Assembly: GCA_963829955.1 (NCBI GenBank)
Contig: CAWHKS010000017.1
Coordinates: 62,001 to 126,000 of the forward strand
Source: DASTFY01 sp963829955
GTDB taxonomy: Bacteria; Actinomycetota; Acidimicrobiia; Acidimicrobiales; Ilumatobacteraceae
Direction: 5' to 3'
DNA: 64,000 nucleotides
The notes beneath the pieces are model-generated. The model was not told where the DNA came from and did not search any database. It saw nothing but the letters and a program-made list of their open reading frames with translations. Below, piece by piece: positions 53,907-62,432 of the stretch. Position numbers and translations under genes: made by a program. Position 1 is the stretch's first letter; each line of letters opens with the position of its first letter.

Positions 53907-54827
53907 TCAGGTCTCACTCTCGGCCAGCGCGATGACCCGGACGGCCAGGGCGCCGAGCACGGCCGGGTCGTCGTTGACGCAGGCGGTGCGGGCGAAGGCC
54001 AGGCCGGCGTCTTCCGCTCGCTGACGGGCCTCGATGTCCAGGTCGTACAGGACCTCGAGATGGTCGGCGACGAAGCCGCAGGCGCACACCAGCGCGCCGT
54101 CCGCGCCACCGGCGGCCAGCTCCTCGATGACGGTGAGGATGTCCGGACCCAACCAGGGCTCCGGCGTCCGTCCGGCCGACTGCCAGGCCACCCGCCAGCG
54201 GTCGGCATCGAGCTCCACTCGGGCAGCGACCGCCGCCGCGGTCCCGGCGAGCTGGTCGGGGTAGGGGTCGCCCATGCCCAGGATCCGCTCGGGGAGGCTG
54301 TGCGCGCTGAACACGACGGTCGTCCCGGCAGGGAGGCGGCCGAGCTCGGCCATGACTGCGCCGGCCAGGAAGTCCAGGTATGCCGGCTCCAGGTGCCAGC
54401 TCCGCACGCCGCGGAACGGCAGTCCGGCCGCGAAAGCCGCCGCGCCGGCCCGCTCCAGGTACTGCCCGACCGACAGGGCCGACCAGTGGGGGGCCAGCAC
54501 CAGGCCGACGACGTCGTCCACGCCCCGGCCGGCGAGGGCGGCGACGCCCGCCTCGATGGTCGGCTCGGCATGCTTCAGACCCAGACCGACGTCGAACCGA
54601 CCAGGCCGGCGGGCGTCGAGCTCACTCTGGAGCCGCGCCCGCTGGGCCTCCGTCCGCTCGGCGAGGGGGGAGACCCCGCCGATGGCCTCGTACCGGTGTA
54701 CGAGGTCGGCCAGCTGCTCGGGCGTCGGCGGGCGGCCACGACGGATGTCGGTGTAGTAGGCCTCCACCGCTTCTGGCCCCCTCGGCGTGCCGTAGGCCAT
54801 GAGCACCACGCCGGTGCTGCCACTCAT
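53907..54827 (-). CDS. cpfC: Coproporphyrin ferrochelatase
   Basis: Inserts ferrous iron into coproporphyrin III. The 306-residue protein has GVVLMAYGTP, the metal-site His in VVFSAHSLPERIL and Glu in CGFVADHLEVLYDLDIEA. The Actinobacterial type lacks a mitochondrial extension. A cysteine pair in GALVCACGF could support an iron-sulfur cluster as in some actinobacterial enzymes, unproved. It lies between hemE and cgoX, all on the minus strand. Confidence 0.93.
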   Translation of the reverse strand: MSGSTGVVLMAYGTPRGPEAVEAYYTDIRRGRPPTPEQLADLVHRYEAIGGVSPLAERTEAQRARLQSELDARRPGRFDVGLGLKHAEPTIEAGVAALAGRGVDDVVGLVLAPHWSALSVGQYLERAGAAAFAAGLPFRGVRSWHLEPAYLDFLAGAVMAELGRLPAGTTVVFSAHSLPERILGMGDPYPDQLAGTAAAVAARVELDADRWRVAWQSAGRTPEPWLGPDILTVIEELAAGGADGALVCACGFVADHLEVLYDLDIEARQRAEDAGLAFARTACVNDDPAVLGALAVRVIALAESET

Positions 54828-54837
54828 CGACAGGGGG

Positions 54838-55887
54838 TCACCGACGGGTGAGCTCGTGAACGGTGGTGACCACCTGCTCCAGGATCGCCGGATCCGTCTC
54901 CGGGAGCACGCCGTGACCGAGGTTGAAGACGTGACCCGGCCGGTCGCCGTTGGCCGCCAGCACCTCGCGCACCTTGGTCTCGACGACGTCCCACGGGCTC
55001 AGGCACACGGCCGGGTCAAGGTTGCCCTGCACACCGACGGCCCGCTCGCCGGCGGCGGCGTCGATGCGCCGGCGGGCCACGTCGAGCGGGGTGCGCCAGT
55101 CGACCCCGACCACGTCCGATCCGGCCCGGGTCAACAGGCCCAGCAGCTCGCCGGTGTCGACGCCGAAGTGGATGCGGGCCACGTGGAGGTCGGCCAGGCC
55201 CTCCAGGACCCGCCGGCTGTGGGGGAGGACGTAGCGCTCGTAGTCGGCCGGCGCCAGCGCCCCGGCCCAGGAGTCGAAGAGCTGCACGGCCTGCGCCCCA
55301 GCGCCGACCTGGCTCCGCAGCGAGTCGAGCGCCAAGCCGGCCAGCCGGTCCATCAGTTCGTGCCAGAGCGCCTCGTCGCCCAGCATGAGGGCCTTCGTGC
55401 GGGCGTACGTGCGGGACGGCCGGCCCTCGACGAGGTAGCTGGCGACGGTGAACGGGGCGCCCGCGAACCCGATCAGCGGCACGACGAGCTCTTTGGTCAG
55501 CAGCCGGACGGTCTCGAGGACGTACGGCGTGTCCTCGTCGGGCTCCAGCGGGCGGAGGCGGGCGAGGTCGGCCCGCGTGCGGAACGGCTCGGCGACGACC
55601 GGCCCGGTGCCCGGGGCCACGTCGACCCCGAACCCGATGGCGTGGACGGGCACCACGATGTCGCTGTAGAGGACGGCGGCGTCGACGCCGTAGCGCCGAA
55701 CGGGCTGGAGCGTGATCTCGGTGGCCAGGTCCGGCTGCCGGATGGCCTCCAGGATGCTGCCCTCGCCCCGGATGGCCCGGTACTCGGGCAGCGAGCGGCC
55801 GGCCTGGCGCATGAACCACACGGGCGTGTGCGTCGTCGGCCGGCTCCGGCAGGCGGCCAGGAAGGCGGCGTCGGCGGGAGCGGTCAT
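54838..55887 (-). CDS. hemE: Uroporphyrinogen decarboxylase
   Basis: Converts uroporphyrinogen III to coproporphyrinogen III. The 349-residue barrel has the signature TPVWFMRQAGRSLPEYR near the start, AVLYSDIVVPVHAIG, VPLIGFAGAPFTVASYLVEG and the C-terminal NLGHGVLPETDP. First gene of the heme set hemE-cpfC-cgoX. Its start ATG 55887 lies 8 bases from TAGCGT (55896-55901). The next gene on the plus strand is helD. Confidence 0.95.
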   Translation of the reverse strand: MTAPADAAFLAACRSRPTTHTPVWFMRQAGRSLPEYRAIRGEGSILEAIRQPDLATEITLQPVRRYGVDAAVLYSDIVVPVHAIGFGVDVAPGTGPVVAEPFRTRADLARLRPLEPDEDTPYVLETVRLLTKELVVPLIGFAGAPFTVASYLVEGRPSRTYARTKALMLGDEALWHELMDRLAGLALDSLRSQVGAGAQAVQLFDSWAGALAPADYERYVLPHSRRVLEGLADLHVARIHFGVDTGELLGLLTRAGSDVVGVDWRTPLDVARRRIDAAAGERAVGVQGNLDPAVCLSPWDVVETKVREVLAANGDRPGHVFNLGHGVLPETDPAILEQVVTTVHELTRR

Positions 55888-56080
55888 CGGCGCGCACGCT
55901 AGAGGGCATCGGGGCCGTTCGACGGACGGGCGGGGGCACCGCGGGCCCGCATCAACCCGGCTCGAGGTCGCTGAGCAATGCGGGAGACGGGCGGCTAGGG
56001 TGACACGACCCCCCCAAGGGGCACGCCGACATGACCGTCCGACACAGCACGAAGCGCAGCGGAGCCTCGAGCGACCCGGT

Positions 56081-58192
56081 ATGACGCAGCACCCCGATCT
56101 GGCCCAGGAGCAGGCGTACGTGGATCGCGCGTACGAGTGCCTGGAGCGGACCCGCCAGGACGCCTGGAAGCTCCGCGACCTCACCGAGGCCGGCCTGGGC
56201 GGCACGTTCCAAGCCCGCTACGAGCGGGAGGTCTTCGACGAGGCCCTGGTGACCCGCCTCACGCAGCTCGATCTCGGGCAGTCGGCGCTGGTCTTCGGCC
56301 GCATCGACCGGGCCGGTGAGGACGGCACAGCCGGCGAGACGTACCACATCGGCCGCTTGGCGGTGGCCGACGAGGAGCGGGAGCCGGTCGTCATCGACTG
56401 GCGGGCGCCGGTGGCCGAGCCCTTCTACCGGGCGACCGGGCGCGACCCGATGGGCCTGGTCCGCCGGCGGCACTTCGCCACCAAGGGCCGGCAGATCCTC
56501 GCCATCGAGGACGAGCTGTTCGGCGAGGGCCACCTCGGGGTGACGGGCGAGGGCGGCCTGTCGGGCTACTCCACCCTGCTGGCCGCGCTGGAGACCCGCC
56601 GCACCGGTCAGCTCGGCGACATCGTCGGCACCATCCAGGCCCAGCAGGACGAGATCATCCGCTCCCCGCAGCCCGGCGTCCTCGTGGTCCAGGGCGGTCC
56701 GGGTACCGGCAAGACGGTGGTGGCGCTGCACCGGGCCGCCTATCTCCTCTACACGTACCGCTTCCCGTTGGAGGACCAGGGCGTCCTCGTCGTCGGTCCC
56801 AACCGGGTCTTCCTCCGCTACATCGACCAGGTGCTGCCCTCCCTCGGCGAGGCCGGCGTCGACCTGGTCGTCTTGGCCGACTTGGTGCCCGACGTGGAAC
56901 TCGGCGCCTCGGACTCCCGCCCGGCCGCCCGTGTGAAGGGTGACGCCCGCATGGCGAGGGTGCTGGCCAAGGCGGTGCACGACCGCGAGCGCCCGCTGCG
57001 GGAGGACCTGGTCGTCCCCTACGGCGTGACCACGCTGCGTCTGACCGTCGCCGACAGCGACCGCATCGTGAAGGCGGCCCGCCGCCGGTTCCGCCGCCAC
57101 AACGCCGCCCGGCGGTTCGTGGAGACCGAGGTGTTCACGGCGCTGGCCGACAGCAGCCACATCGAGACCACGCCGGACCGGGTGCGGGACCGCACCCGCC
57201 ACCTCGACGAGGTGCGCGAGGTGTTCGAGCGGATGTGGCCGGTGCTCACGCCGGCCGAGCTGCTCCACGATCTTTTCGGCTCCCGGGCCCTGCTGCGCCT
57301 GGCGGCATCGAAGTGGCTGTCTGATGACGAGTGGATGGCGTTGCACCGCCCGCGTCACACCAACGGCCAGCCGGTCGTCTGGTCGGAGGCCGACGTCGCC
57401 CTGCTCGATGAGGCCCGCGAGCTGCTCGGCCCCCGGGCCGGCCGCAGCACCAATGGGGCCGAATCCGAGATCCGCACGTATGGCCACATCGTCGTGGACG
57501 AGGTGCAGGACCTCACGCCCATGCAGCTGCGGATGGTGGCCCGCCGGTCGCTCAACGGCTCGATGACCGTCGTCGGCGACATCGCCCAGGCCACGGGGCC
57601 GTTCGCGCCCGACGACTGGAGCGAGGTGCTGGCCCACCTTCCGGACCGCCGGCCGGCCCGCGTGGTCGAGCTGACCATCGGCTACCGCATCCCGGGCCAG
57701 ATCATGGCCATGGCCAACCGCATCCTGCGGGTGGCGGCCCCGCAGATCGTGCCGCCCGACGCGGTGCGCGAGGGCGATGCCCTGCCGGACGTGCGGCGGG
57801 TGACGGCCGACGACCTCGGCGCCGGGGTGGTCGCTGCAGTGGGGGCGCTCCAGGCCGAGCTCGGCGACGCCGGCATCGCGGTCGTCGCGCCGGCCTCGAC
57901 CGTCGACGTGGTGGTGGCGGCGCTGGAGCGAGAGGGTGTGCCGTTCGGGCTGGCCAGCCGTGGCGGTCTGTCCGCCGACGTCACGGTGGTGCCCATCGAT
58001 CTGGCCAAGGGCCTGGAGCTGGACGGCGTGGTGCTGGTCGAGCCGGCCAAGGTCGTGGCCGAGGAACGGCAAGGCCTTCGCGCGCTCTACGTGGCCCTCA
58101 CCCGGGCCACCCGCCGCCTGGCGATCGTCCACGCGGACCCTCTCCCTGAGGCTTTGGTCGAACCGTCCAAGGCGAGCACTTCAGTCTCCTGA
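56081..58192 (+). CDS. helD: HelD-family RNA polymerase-associated helicase
   Basis: A 703-residue superfamily 1 motor. The N-terminal 130 residues (start QEQAYVDRAYECLERTR) fit the arm that enters RNA polymerase. Walker A is GGPGTGKTVV, Walker B HIVVDEVQDLT, and motifs IV-VI run through TIGYRIPGQIMAMANRIL, DLAKGLELDGVVLVEP and RALYVALTRATRRLAI. HelD proteins free stalled RNA polymerase and can give rifamycin tolerance. A hexamer TAGGGT (55996) lies 80 bases upstream, giving a leadered transcript. Confidence 0.88.
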   Translation: MTQHPDLAQEQAYVDRAYECLERTRQDAWKLRDLTEAGLGGTFQARYEREVFDEALVTRLTQLDLGQSALVFGRIDRAGEDGTAGETYHIGRLAVADEEREPVVIDWRAPVAEPFYRATGRDPMGLVRRRHFATKGRQILAIEDELFGEGHLGVTGEGGLSGYSTLLAALETRRTGQLGDIVGTIQAQQDEIIRSPQPGVLVVQGGPGTGKTVVALHRAAYLLYTYRFPLEDQGVLVVGPNRVFLRYIDQVLPSLGEAGVDLVVLADLVPDVELGASDSRPAARVKGDARMARVLAKAVHDRERPLREDLVVPYGVTTLRLTVADSDRIVKAARRRFRRHNAARRFVETEVFTALADSSHIETTPDRVRDRTRHLDEVREVFERMWPVLTPAELLHDLFGSRALLRLAASKWLSDDEWMALHRPRHTNGQPVVWSEADVALLDEARELLGPRAGRSTNGAESEIRTYGHIVVDEVQDLTPMQLRMVARRSLNGSMTVVGDIAQATGPFAPDDWSEVLAHLPDRRPARVVELTIGYRIPGQIMAMANRILRVAAPQIVPPDAVREGDALPDVRRVTADDLGAGVVAAVGALQAELGDAGIAVVAPASTVDVVVAALEREGVPFGLASRGGLSADVTVVPIDLAKGLELDGVVLVEPAKVVAEERQGLRALYVALTRATRRLAIVHADPLPEALVEPSKASTSVS

Positions 58193-58235
58193 CGCGCCGC
58201 CACCGAACGTGGTCAGGGTGGACGACCTCGGGATG

Positions 58236-58254
58236 TTCAGGTAGCCTAACACCA
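58236..58254 (+). promoter_or_regulatory. Candidate iron (DtxR/IdeR) box before bfd
   Basis: TTCAGGTAGCCTAACACCA resembles the actinobacterial iron box TWAGGTTAGSCTAACCTWA, with about 12 of 18 non-central positions matching. It overlaps the -10 TAGCCT (58242-58247) of bfd, so binding would control it. Confidence 0.5.
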
Positions 58255-58259
58255 GTCCT

Positions 58260-58460
58260 ATGGCTCTCGTCTGCCACTGCCGCTGCGTCAACGACCGGGT
58301 GATCCGCACAGCCGCGCTCGCGTCCGGCGGCGACCTCCGTGCCACCCAGGCGCTGTGCGGCGCCGGGCTCGACTGCGGCGGTTGCCTCGACGCGGTCGAG
58401 GACGCGGTCGATCGGGTGCGCACGATCGAGCACCGGACGGCCGCCTTCTCCGTCGCCTGA
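58260..58460 (+). CDS. bfd: Bacterioferritin-associated ferredoxin-like protein
   Basis: A 66-residue [2Fe-2S] protein of the Bfd type. Ligands are CHCRCVNDRVI (CxC), and CGAGLDCGGC further on. Bfd supplies electrons that release iron from bacterioferritin. It lies 31 bases upstream of bfr and behind a candidate iron box. ATG 58260. Confidence 0.9.
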   Translation: MALVCHCRCVNDRVIRTAALASGGDLRATQALCGAGLDCGGCLDAVEDAVDRVRTIEHRTAAFSVA

Positions 58461-58469
58461 GGACCTACG

Positions 58470-58488
58470 GGCACCCGGTTAGGGTGCC
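58470..58488 (+). promoter_or_regulatory. Hairpin/operator overlapping the bfr -10
   Basis: GGCACCC-GGTTA-GGGTGCC is a perfect 7-base inverted repeat (58470-58488). It embeds the -10 hexamer TAGGGT (58480-58485), which ends 6 bases before the bfr ATG. It may be an operator or a hairpin after bfd. Confidence 0.5.
58480..58485 (+). promoter_or_regulatory. -10 hexamer TAGGGT, leaderless spacing
   Basis: TAGGGT ends 6 bases before the bfr ATG at 58492, inside the inverted repeat. Confidence 0.6.
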
Positions 58489-58491
58489 GCC

Positions 58492-58959
58492 ATGCAAGGC
58501 GACGATCGCGTCATCGAAGCGATGAACGAAGTCCTCACGGCTGAGCTGACGGCCATCAACCAGTACTTTATTCACGCCAAGATGTCGGCGAACTGGGGCT
58601 ACGAGCGCCGGGCCGAGCACCTGCGCCACGAGTCGATCGACGAGATGAAGCACGCCGAGCGGCTCATCGAGCGCATCCTCTACTTCGAGGGCACGCCCAA
58701 CATGCAGCGGTTGTTCCCCGTGCAGGTCGGAGAGTCGGTGGAGGAGCAGTTGCGTCTCGACCTGGGTGTCGAATACGAGGCCGTCCCTCGCCTCAACCAC
58801 GGCATCGCGTTGTGCGTCGAGGTCGGTGACAACGGCACCCGCGAGATGCTGGAGGACATCCTGGTGTCGGAAGAGGAGCATGTCGACTGGCTGGAGACCC
58901 AGCTGGAGACGATCCGGCAGATCGGCATCGAGAACTACCTCGCGCAACAACTCCGTTAG
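58492..58959 (+). CDS. bfr: Bacterioferritin
   Basis: Heme-containing iron storage protein, 155 residues, expected to form a 24-subunit shell. All ferroxidase ligands of the E. coli numbering are present: E18, E51, H54, E94, E127 and H130; M52 is the heme ligand. It follows bfd and lies 39 bases from the convergent DtxR-family regulator gene. Likely repressed or induced by iron through that regulator. Confidence 0.96.
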   Translation: MQGDDRVIEAMNEVLTAELTAINQYFIHAKMSANWGYERRAEHLRHESIDEMKHAERLIERILYFEGTPNMQRLFPVQVGESVEEQLRLDLGVEYEAVPRLNHGIALCVEVGDNGTREMLEDILVSEEEHVDWLETQLETIRQIGIENYLAQQLR

Positions 58960-58998
58960 GCGCGCCGCCACTGTTGACGAGTGGGGCCGCGCTGGCGC

Positions 58999-59661
58999 TC
59001 AGGCGGTGACGAGGATGCGGGCGCTGGCGAAGCTCCCCACGCCCACGTGGTTGCCGTCGATCTCGACGGTCATGGTCCCGTCCGGCGAGGCCGCGGTGAC
59101 GCGGCCGCTGTGCCCCGGCTGGATGGACGACGACTCGAGGAAGTCGAGCAGCCCCGGCGTGAACTCGAGCTCCTCGGGGATGCGGGTGACCGTGAAGATG
59201 GTCCCCACCTCCACATCGACCAGCCGGGTGGCGTCGGGCGCCTCGTAGTCCGAGCCCGGGATGGGGTTGCCGTGCGGGCACGTGGTGGGGTCGCCGAGGA
59301 CGCGGTTCATGGCCTGCTCGACCTCGGTCGACATGACGTGCTCCCACTTGCCGGCCTCTTGGTGGGCGTCCGCCCACGACAGGCCGAGGATGTCGGTCAT
59401 GAAGCGCTCGGCCAGACGGTGACGGCGCACCACCCGCTCGGCCAGCTCCAGGCCGGCCGGCGTGAGGGCGATCTTGCCCCGCTCGGAGTGCGCCAGCCCC
59501 TCGATCTCGAGGCGCTTGATCATCTCCGACACCGCGGGACGGGAGACGTGGAGCCGGTCGGCGATGCGCGCCTGGATGACGTCGACGTCGTCCTCGTCGA
59601 GCTCGTAGATGCACTCGCAGTATTCCTCGAAGGCGGGATGATGCTCTCCGGGTGCGGGCAT
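58999..59661 (-). CDS. DtxR/IdeR-family metal-dependent repressor
   Basis: A 220-residue regulator with a winged-helix DNA-binding domain (IADRLHVSRPAVSEMIKRLEIEGL), a dimerisation/metal domain and a C-terminal SH3-like FeoA domain (DVEVGTIFTVTRIPEELEFTPGLLDF). The metal-site segment reads KWEHVM, where DtxR has CRWEHVM, so the Cys ligand is Gly, and the Met10 position looks like Glu. TCPHGNPIPG is present. Metal choice (Fe or Mn) cannot be settled. Start ATG 59661 has TAGGCT (59668-59673) at leaderless spacing. Convergent with bfr. Confidence 0.9.
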   Translation of the reverse strand: MPAPGEHHPAFEEYCECIYELDEDDVDVIQARIADRLHVSRPAVSEMIKRLEIEGLAHSERGKIALTPAGLELAERVVRRHRLAERFMTDILGLSWADAHQEAGKWEHVMSTEVEQAMNRVLGDPTTCPHGNPIPGSDYEAPDATRLVDVEVGTIFTVTRIPEELEFTPGLLDFLESSSIQPGHSGRVTAASPDGTMTVEIDGNHVGVGSFASARILVTA

Positions 59662-59667
59662 GCGCTC

Positions 59668-59673
59668 AGCCTA
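59668..59673 (-). promoter_or_regulatory. -10 hexamer TAGGCT, leaderless spacing
   Basis: TAGGCT on the minus strand ends 6 bases before the ATG at 59661. Confidence 0.55.
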
Positions 59674-59704
59674 CTGCTGGGTGCGCCGTGCCACGCTGGT
59701 GGGC

Positions 59705-60963
59705 ATGAGCGCGATCGAGCAGAGCTTCCGGCAGAAGACCCCCGCATCGGCCGAGCACGCCGCCGCCGCCCGTCGGGTGATGCCGGGCGGGGACACGCGG
59801 GCCGCCGGCCACCACCCGCCCTACCAGCTGACCATCGTGAAGGGCGCCGGCCCGTGGCTGACCGACCTCGACGGGAACCGCTATCTGGACCTGATCGGGA
59901 ACTTCACCAGCCTCGTCCACGGCAACGCCTACGCGCCCATCCTCGATGCCGCCCGGGCGGCCATGGACGACGGCACGAACTGGCCGGCCCGCAACCGTCA
60001 CGCGGTCTCGCTCGCCGAGGAGATCGTGGCCCGTGTGCCGTCGGTGGAGCAGCTCCGCTTCACGAACTCGGGCAGCGAGGCGACGATGCTGGCGGTCGAG
60101 ATCGCCCGCGTCGCCACCGGCCGGCGAAAGGTCTTGATGGCCCGGTACGGCTACCACGGCTCCGCGCCGCACTTCGAGTGCGGGACCTTCGGGCACGAAG
60201 GACCGGACACGCTGCTCGCCACCTACGACGATCCGCCGCGTTCGAGGCGGTGCTGGCCGAGCGGGGTTCCGAGATTGCCGCGGTGATCCTCGAGCCCGTG
60301 ATGGGCTCGGGCGGGCTGGTCGCGGCCTCGGCGGAGGGGCTGGAGACGATCGCGCGGGCGGCACGGGCCGCCGGCGCGGTGTTCATCTTGGATGAGGTCA
60401 TCACGCTCCGCCTGTCGCCCGGCGGCGCGCAGGCCGTGTTCGGCGTCTCGCCGGACCTGACCGCGATGGGCAAGATCATCGGCGGCGGCTTCCCGGTCGG
60501 CGCCGTCGGCGGGCGGGCCGACCTGCTCGCGCTGTGCGACCCGGACAAGCCCCGGCTCTTCCACTCCGGCACCTTCAACGGCAACCCGGTCACAACGGCC
60601 GCCGGCCTGGTGTCGCTGCAGCACCTCACCGCGCACCAGATCGACCTGATGGCCACGCGCGCCGCGGAGCTCGAGACGGTGCTCGCCAAGGCGGCCGCCG
60701 GTATCGGTGTCCCGCTGAGCATCCGCCGGTCCGGGTCGATGCTGCAGGTCTTCTTCAGCGAGGTCGCACCGAACGCCACGAACGAGCGGACGGACGGCGC
60801 AGCGATGACCACGTTCCACCTGGCCGCTCTGAACCACGGCGTCTTCCTCGCACCACGCGGGCTGCTCGCCCTCTCGACCGTCCTCGACGACGAGCTGCTC
60901 GGTGAAGCCGGCGACCGCCTGGGCGCGGCGATGACCGACCTCGCCGCGGAGACCGTCGGCTAG
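59705..60963 (+). CDS. Glutamate-1-semialdehyde aminomutase-like PLP enzyme (frame interrupted)
   Basis: Class III aminotransferase fold related to HemL, about 419 residues. First frame: AAARRVMPGGDTRAAGHH, LDLIGNFTSLVHGNAY, RFTNSGSEATMLAVEIAR, ARYGYHG. The frame breaks at CCGCCGCG (60233-60240) by one missing base. It then continues AAFEAVLAERGSEIAAVILEPVMG, FILDEVITLRLSPGG and MGKIIGGGFPVGAVGGRADL, whose Lys binds PLP. The GSA family makes 5-aminolevulinate for heme; relatives act on other amino acids, so the substrate is open. It shares its stop bases with the next gene (CTAG). Confidence 0.82.
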
Positions 60964-62225
60964 GAGTCGAGGGCCAGTCGGACACCCGTGGCCAGGGCGG
61001 TGCCGATCCCGTCCACATCCGGCTGCCCGCCCCACACGAGGAGCTCGCTCCCGGTCCACGCCGCGCCGGCACTGGCGCGCGGCTCGGGCAGGTCCGGCAG
61101 AGAACGAGCAAGGCCGGTGTCGGGGTCGAGAGCCCCGACAGACGCCCGCACGGTCGTGGCGTCCACCCCGCCCACCTCGATCAGCTCGCGGCCGGTCCAC
61201 ACGCGCTGCTCGCCGTAGCGAGGGTCACCGTCCATCTGGCCGGCCGGCGACCACCGCTCGGTGTCGAGGTCGAAGGCCAGCGCGGCGGTGCTCCGGTCCT
61301 GGGCGAAGGTGCCGCCGGCCAGGAGCAGCCCGTCGCCGATCGGAAGGAGGTCGGGCTGCATGCCTGGGACCTCGGTCGGGGCCGGCGGGAGCGATCGCCA
61401 GGTGTCGGCGGCCGGATCGAACGCGGCGGTCGGCGTCGGGGCACCTTCCGGGCCGACACTCATTGGCATCCCGGCGGCGACGACGACCTCGTCGCCGTCC
61501 CAGGCCGCGGCCGGGCCCATGCCCGCCGGCAGCGAGGCAGCCGGGAGATCACGCCAGGTCCCCGTGGCGGGGTCCAGGCCGGCGGCCAGCGGCGGCTCCG
61601 TGTACCGCCGGTACGGATGGCCCCAGAAGATCAGCTCCGTCCCGGTCCAGGTCATCGTGACGTCGAGCGTGTCGCCCGCGCCGTCGGGAGCCGGGTACAC
61701 CTCCCAGCCGTCGCTGGCCGGGTCATAGGAGAAGATGGCGGCGTCCGGAGGAGCGTTCGTGGCTTCCGAGGTCGTACCCCGGACGAGCACCCGCTCGCCT
61801 GTCCACACGGCGTCGTTGGACAGGCCCGTGCCCGGGGCCGCCGCGATCGGGCGCCAAGTGTCCGTCGCCGGGTCGTACGCCGCGCCGTCGACGAACCGGG
61901 TGACCGCCAGCGCCCGGCCGTCTGAGGTCAGCGCCTCGGCGGGCTGCCCCGGCTCGGCCACATCGTCCCGGGTGCCACCGACCACCAGCAGCTCCTCGCC
62001 GGTCCACACCACGGCCGGCTCGACCCGTCCGGCCAGTGGCGTGGGCGCCATCGCCCGCCAGCCGGCTGGCGCCGAAGGCGCGGCCGCGGAGTCAGCGGAG
62101 TCGGGCGCCGACACCGCCGCGGGGGAGGTCGCGCTTGTCGTCGCGGTGGATCGGTCCGAGCGCGTGCCCGAATCACAGCTCGTCACCAGTGCGCCGGCCA
62201 CGACGACCGCCACCATCACGCGCAC
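60960..62225 (-). CDS. Kelch-like beta-propeller lipoprotein
   Basis: A 421-residue secreted protein. The start VMVAVVVAGALVTSCDSG is a lipoprotein signal. The body has six or so repeats of the Kelch/galactose-oxidase form, each with WTGEELLVVGG, WTGERVLVRG, WTGTELIFWG, WDGDEVVVAAG, WTGRELIEVGG and WTGSELLVWGG, and DPATDTW segments. No catalytic motif is visible. Likely a cell-surface binding protein. Its stop overlaps the convergent gene stop at CTAG. Confidence 0.85.
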   Translation of the reverse strand: MRVMVAVVVAGALVTSCDSGTRSDRSTATTSATSPAAVSAPDSADSAAAPSAPAGWRAMAPTPLAGRVEPAVVWTGEELLVVGGTRDDVAEPGQPAEALTSDGRALAVTRFVDGAAYDPATDTWRPIAAAPGTGLSNDAVWTGERVLVRGTTSEATNAPPDAAIFSYDPASDGWEVYPAPDGAGDTLDVTMTWTGTELIFWGHPYRRYTEPPLAAGLDPATGTWRDLPAASLPAGMGPAAAWDGDEVVVAAGMPMSVGPEGAPTPTAAFDPAADTWRSLPPAPTEVPGMQPDLLPIGDGLLLAGGTFAQDRSTAALAFDLDTERWSPAGQMDGDPRYGEQRVWTGRELIEVGGVDATTVRASVGALDPDTGLARSLPDLPEPRASAGAAWTGSELLVWGGQPDVDGIGTALATGVRLALDS

Positions 62226-62286
62226 GCCCCCACTACACCACAGCGCCCAGGGACGTTCCCGGCCTCACTCCAAGCCGGCCCCCCCT

Positions 62287-62339
62287 GGGTTCTCGCGGCG
62301 ATGTGTTGCGCAGCGCGGAACTGAGCGCCGCGAGAAGCC
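62287..62339. repeat. Dispersed intergenic repeat, copy 3
   Basis: GGGTTCTCGCGGCG (62287-62300) and ACTGAGCGCCGCGAGAAGCC (62320-62339) are separated with the same 32-base offset as the copy at 4750. The ends also pair as an inverted repeat (TTCTCGCGGCG and CGCCGCGAGAA), so it may fold. It lies in the 207-base gap before the helicase gene. Confidence 0.55.
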
Positions 62340-62420
62340 GCTCGGGTGAGGTTCGGCCGACCGGCCGTCGGCCCGCCGACCCGCCGCCCGCCCGGCCGGA
62401 ACCGTGCGACACCCCGTGGG

Positions 62421-62426
62421 TAGCGT
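62421..62426 (+). promoter_or_regulatory. -10 hexamer TAGCGT, leaderless spacing
   Basis: TAGCGT ends 6 bases before the ATG at 62433. Confidence 0.55.
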
Positions 62427-62432
62427 GGCGGC

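Noticed and set aside
56001..56080. Rifamycin-associated element before helD
   Set aside because: A CCCC-AA-GGGG hairpin-like stretch is present, but not the GGGGCTTGCAAGCCCC type palindrome.
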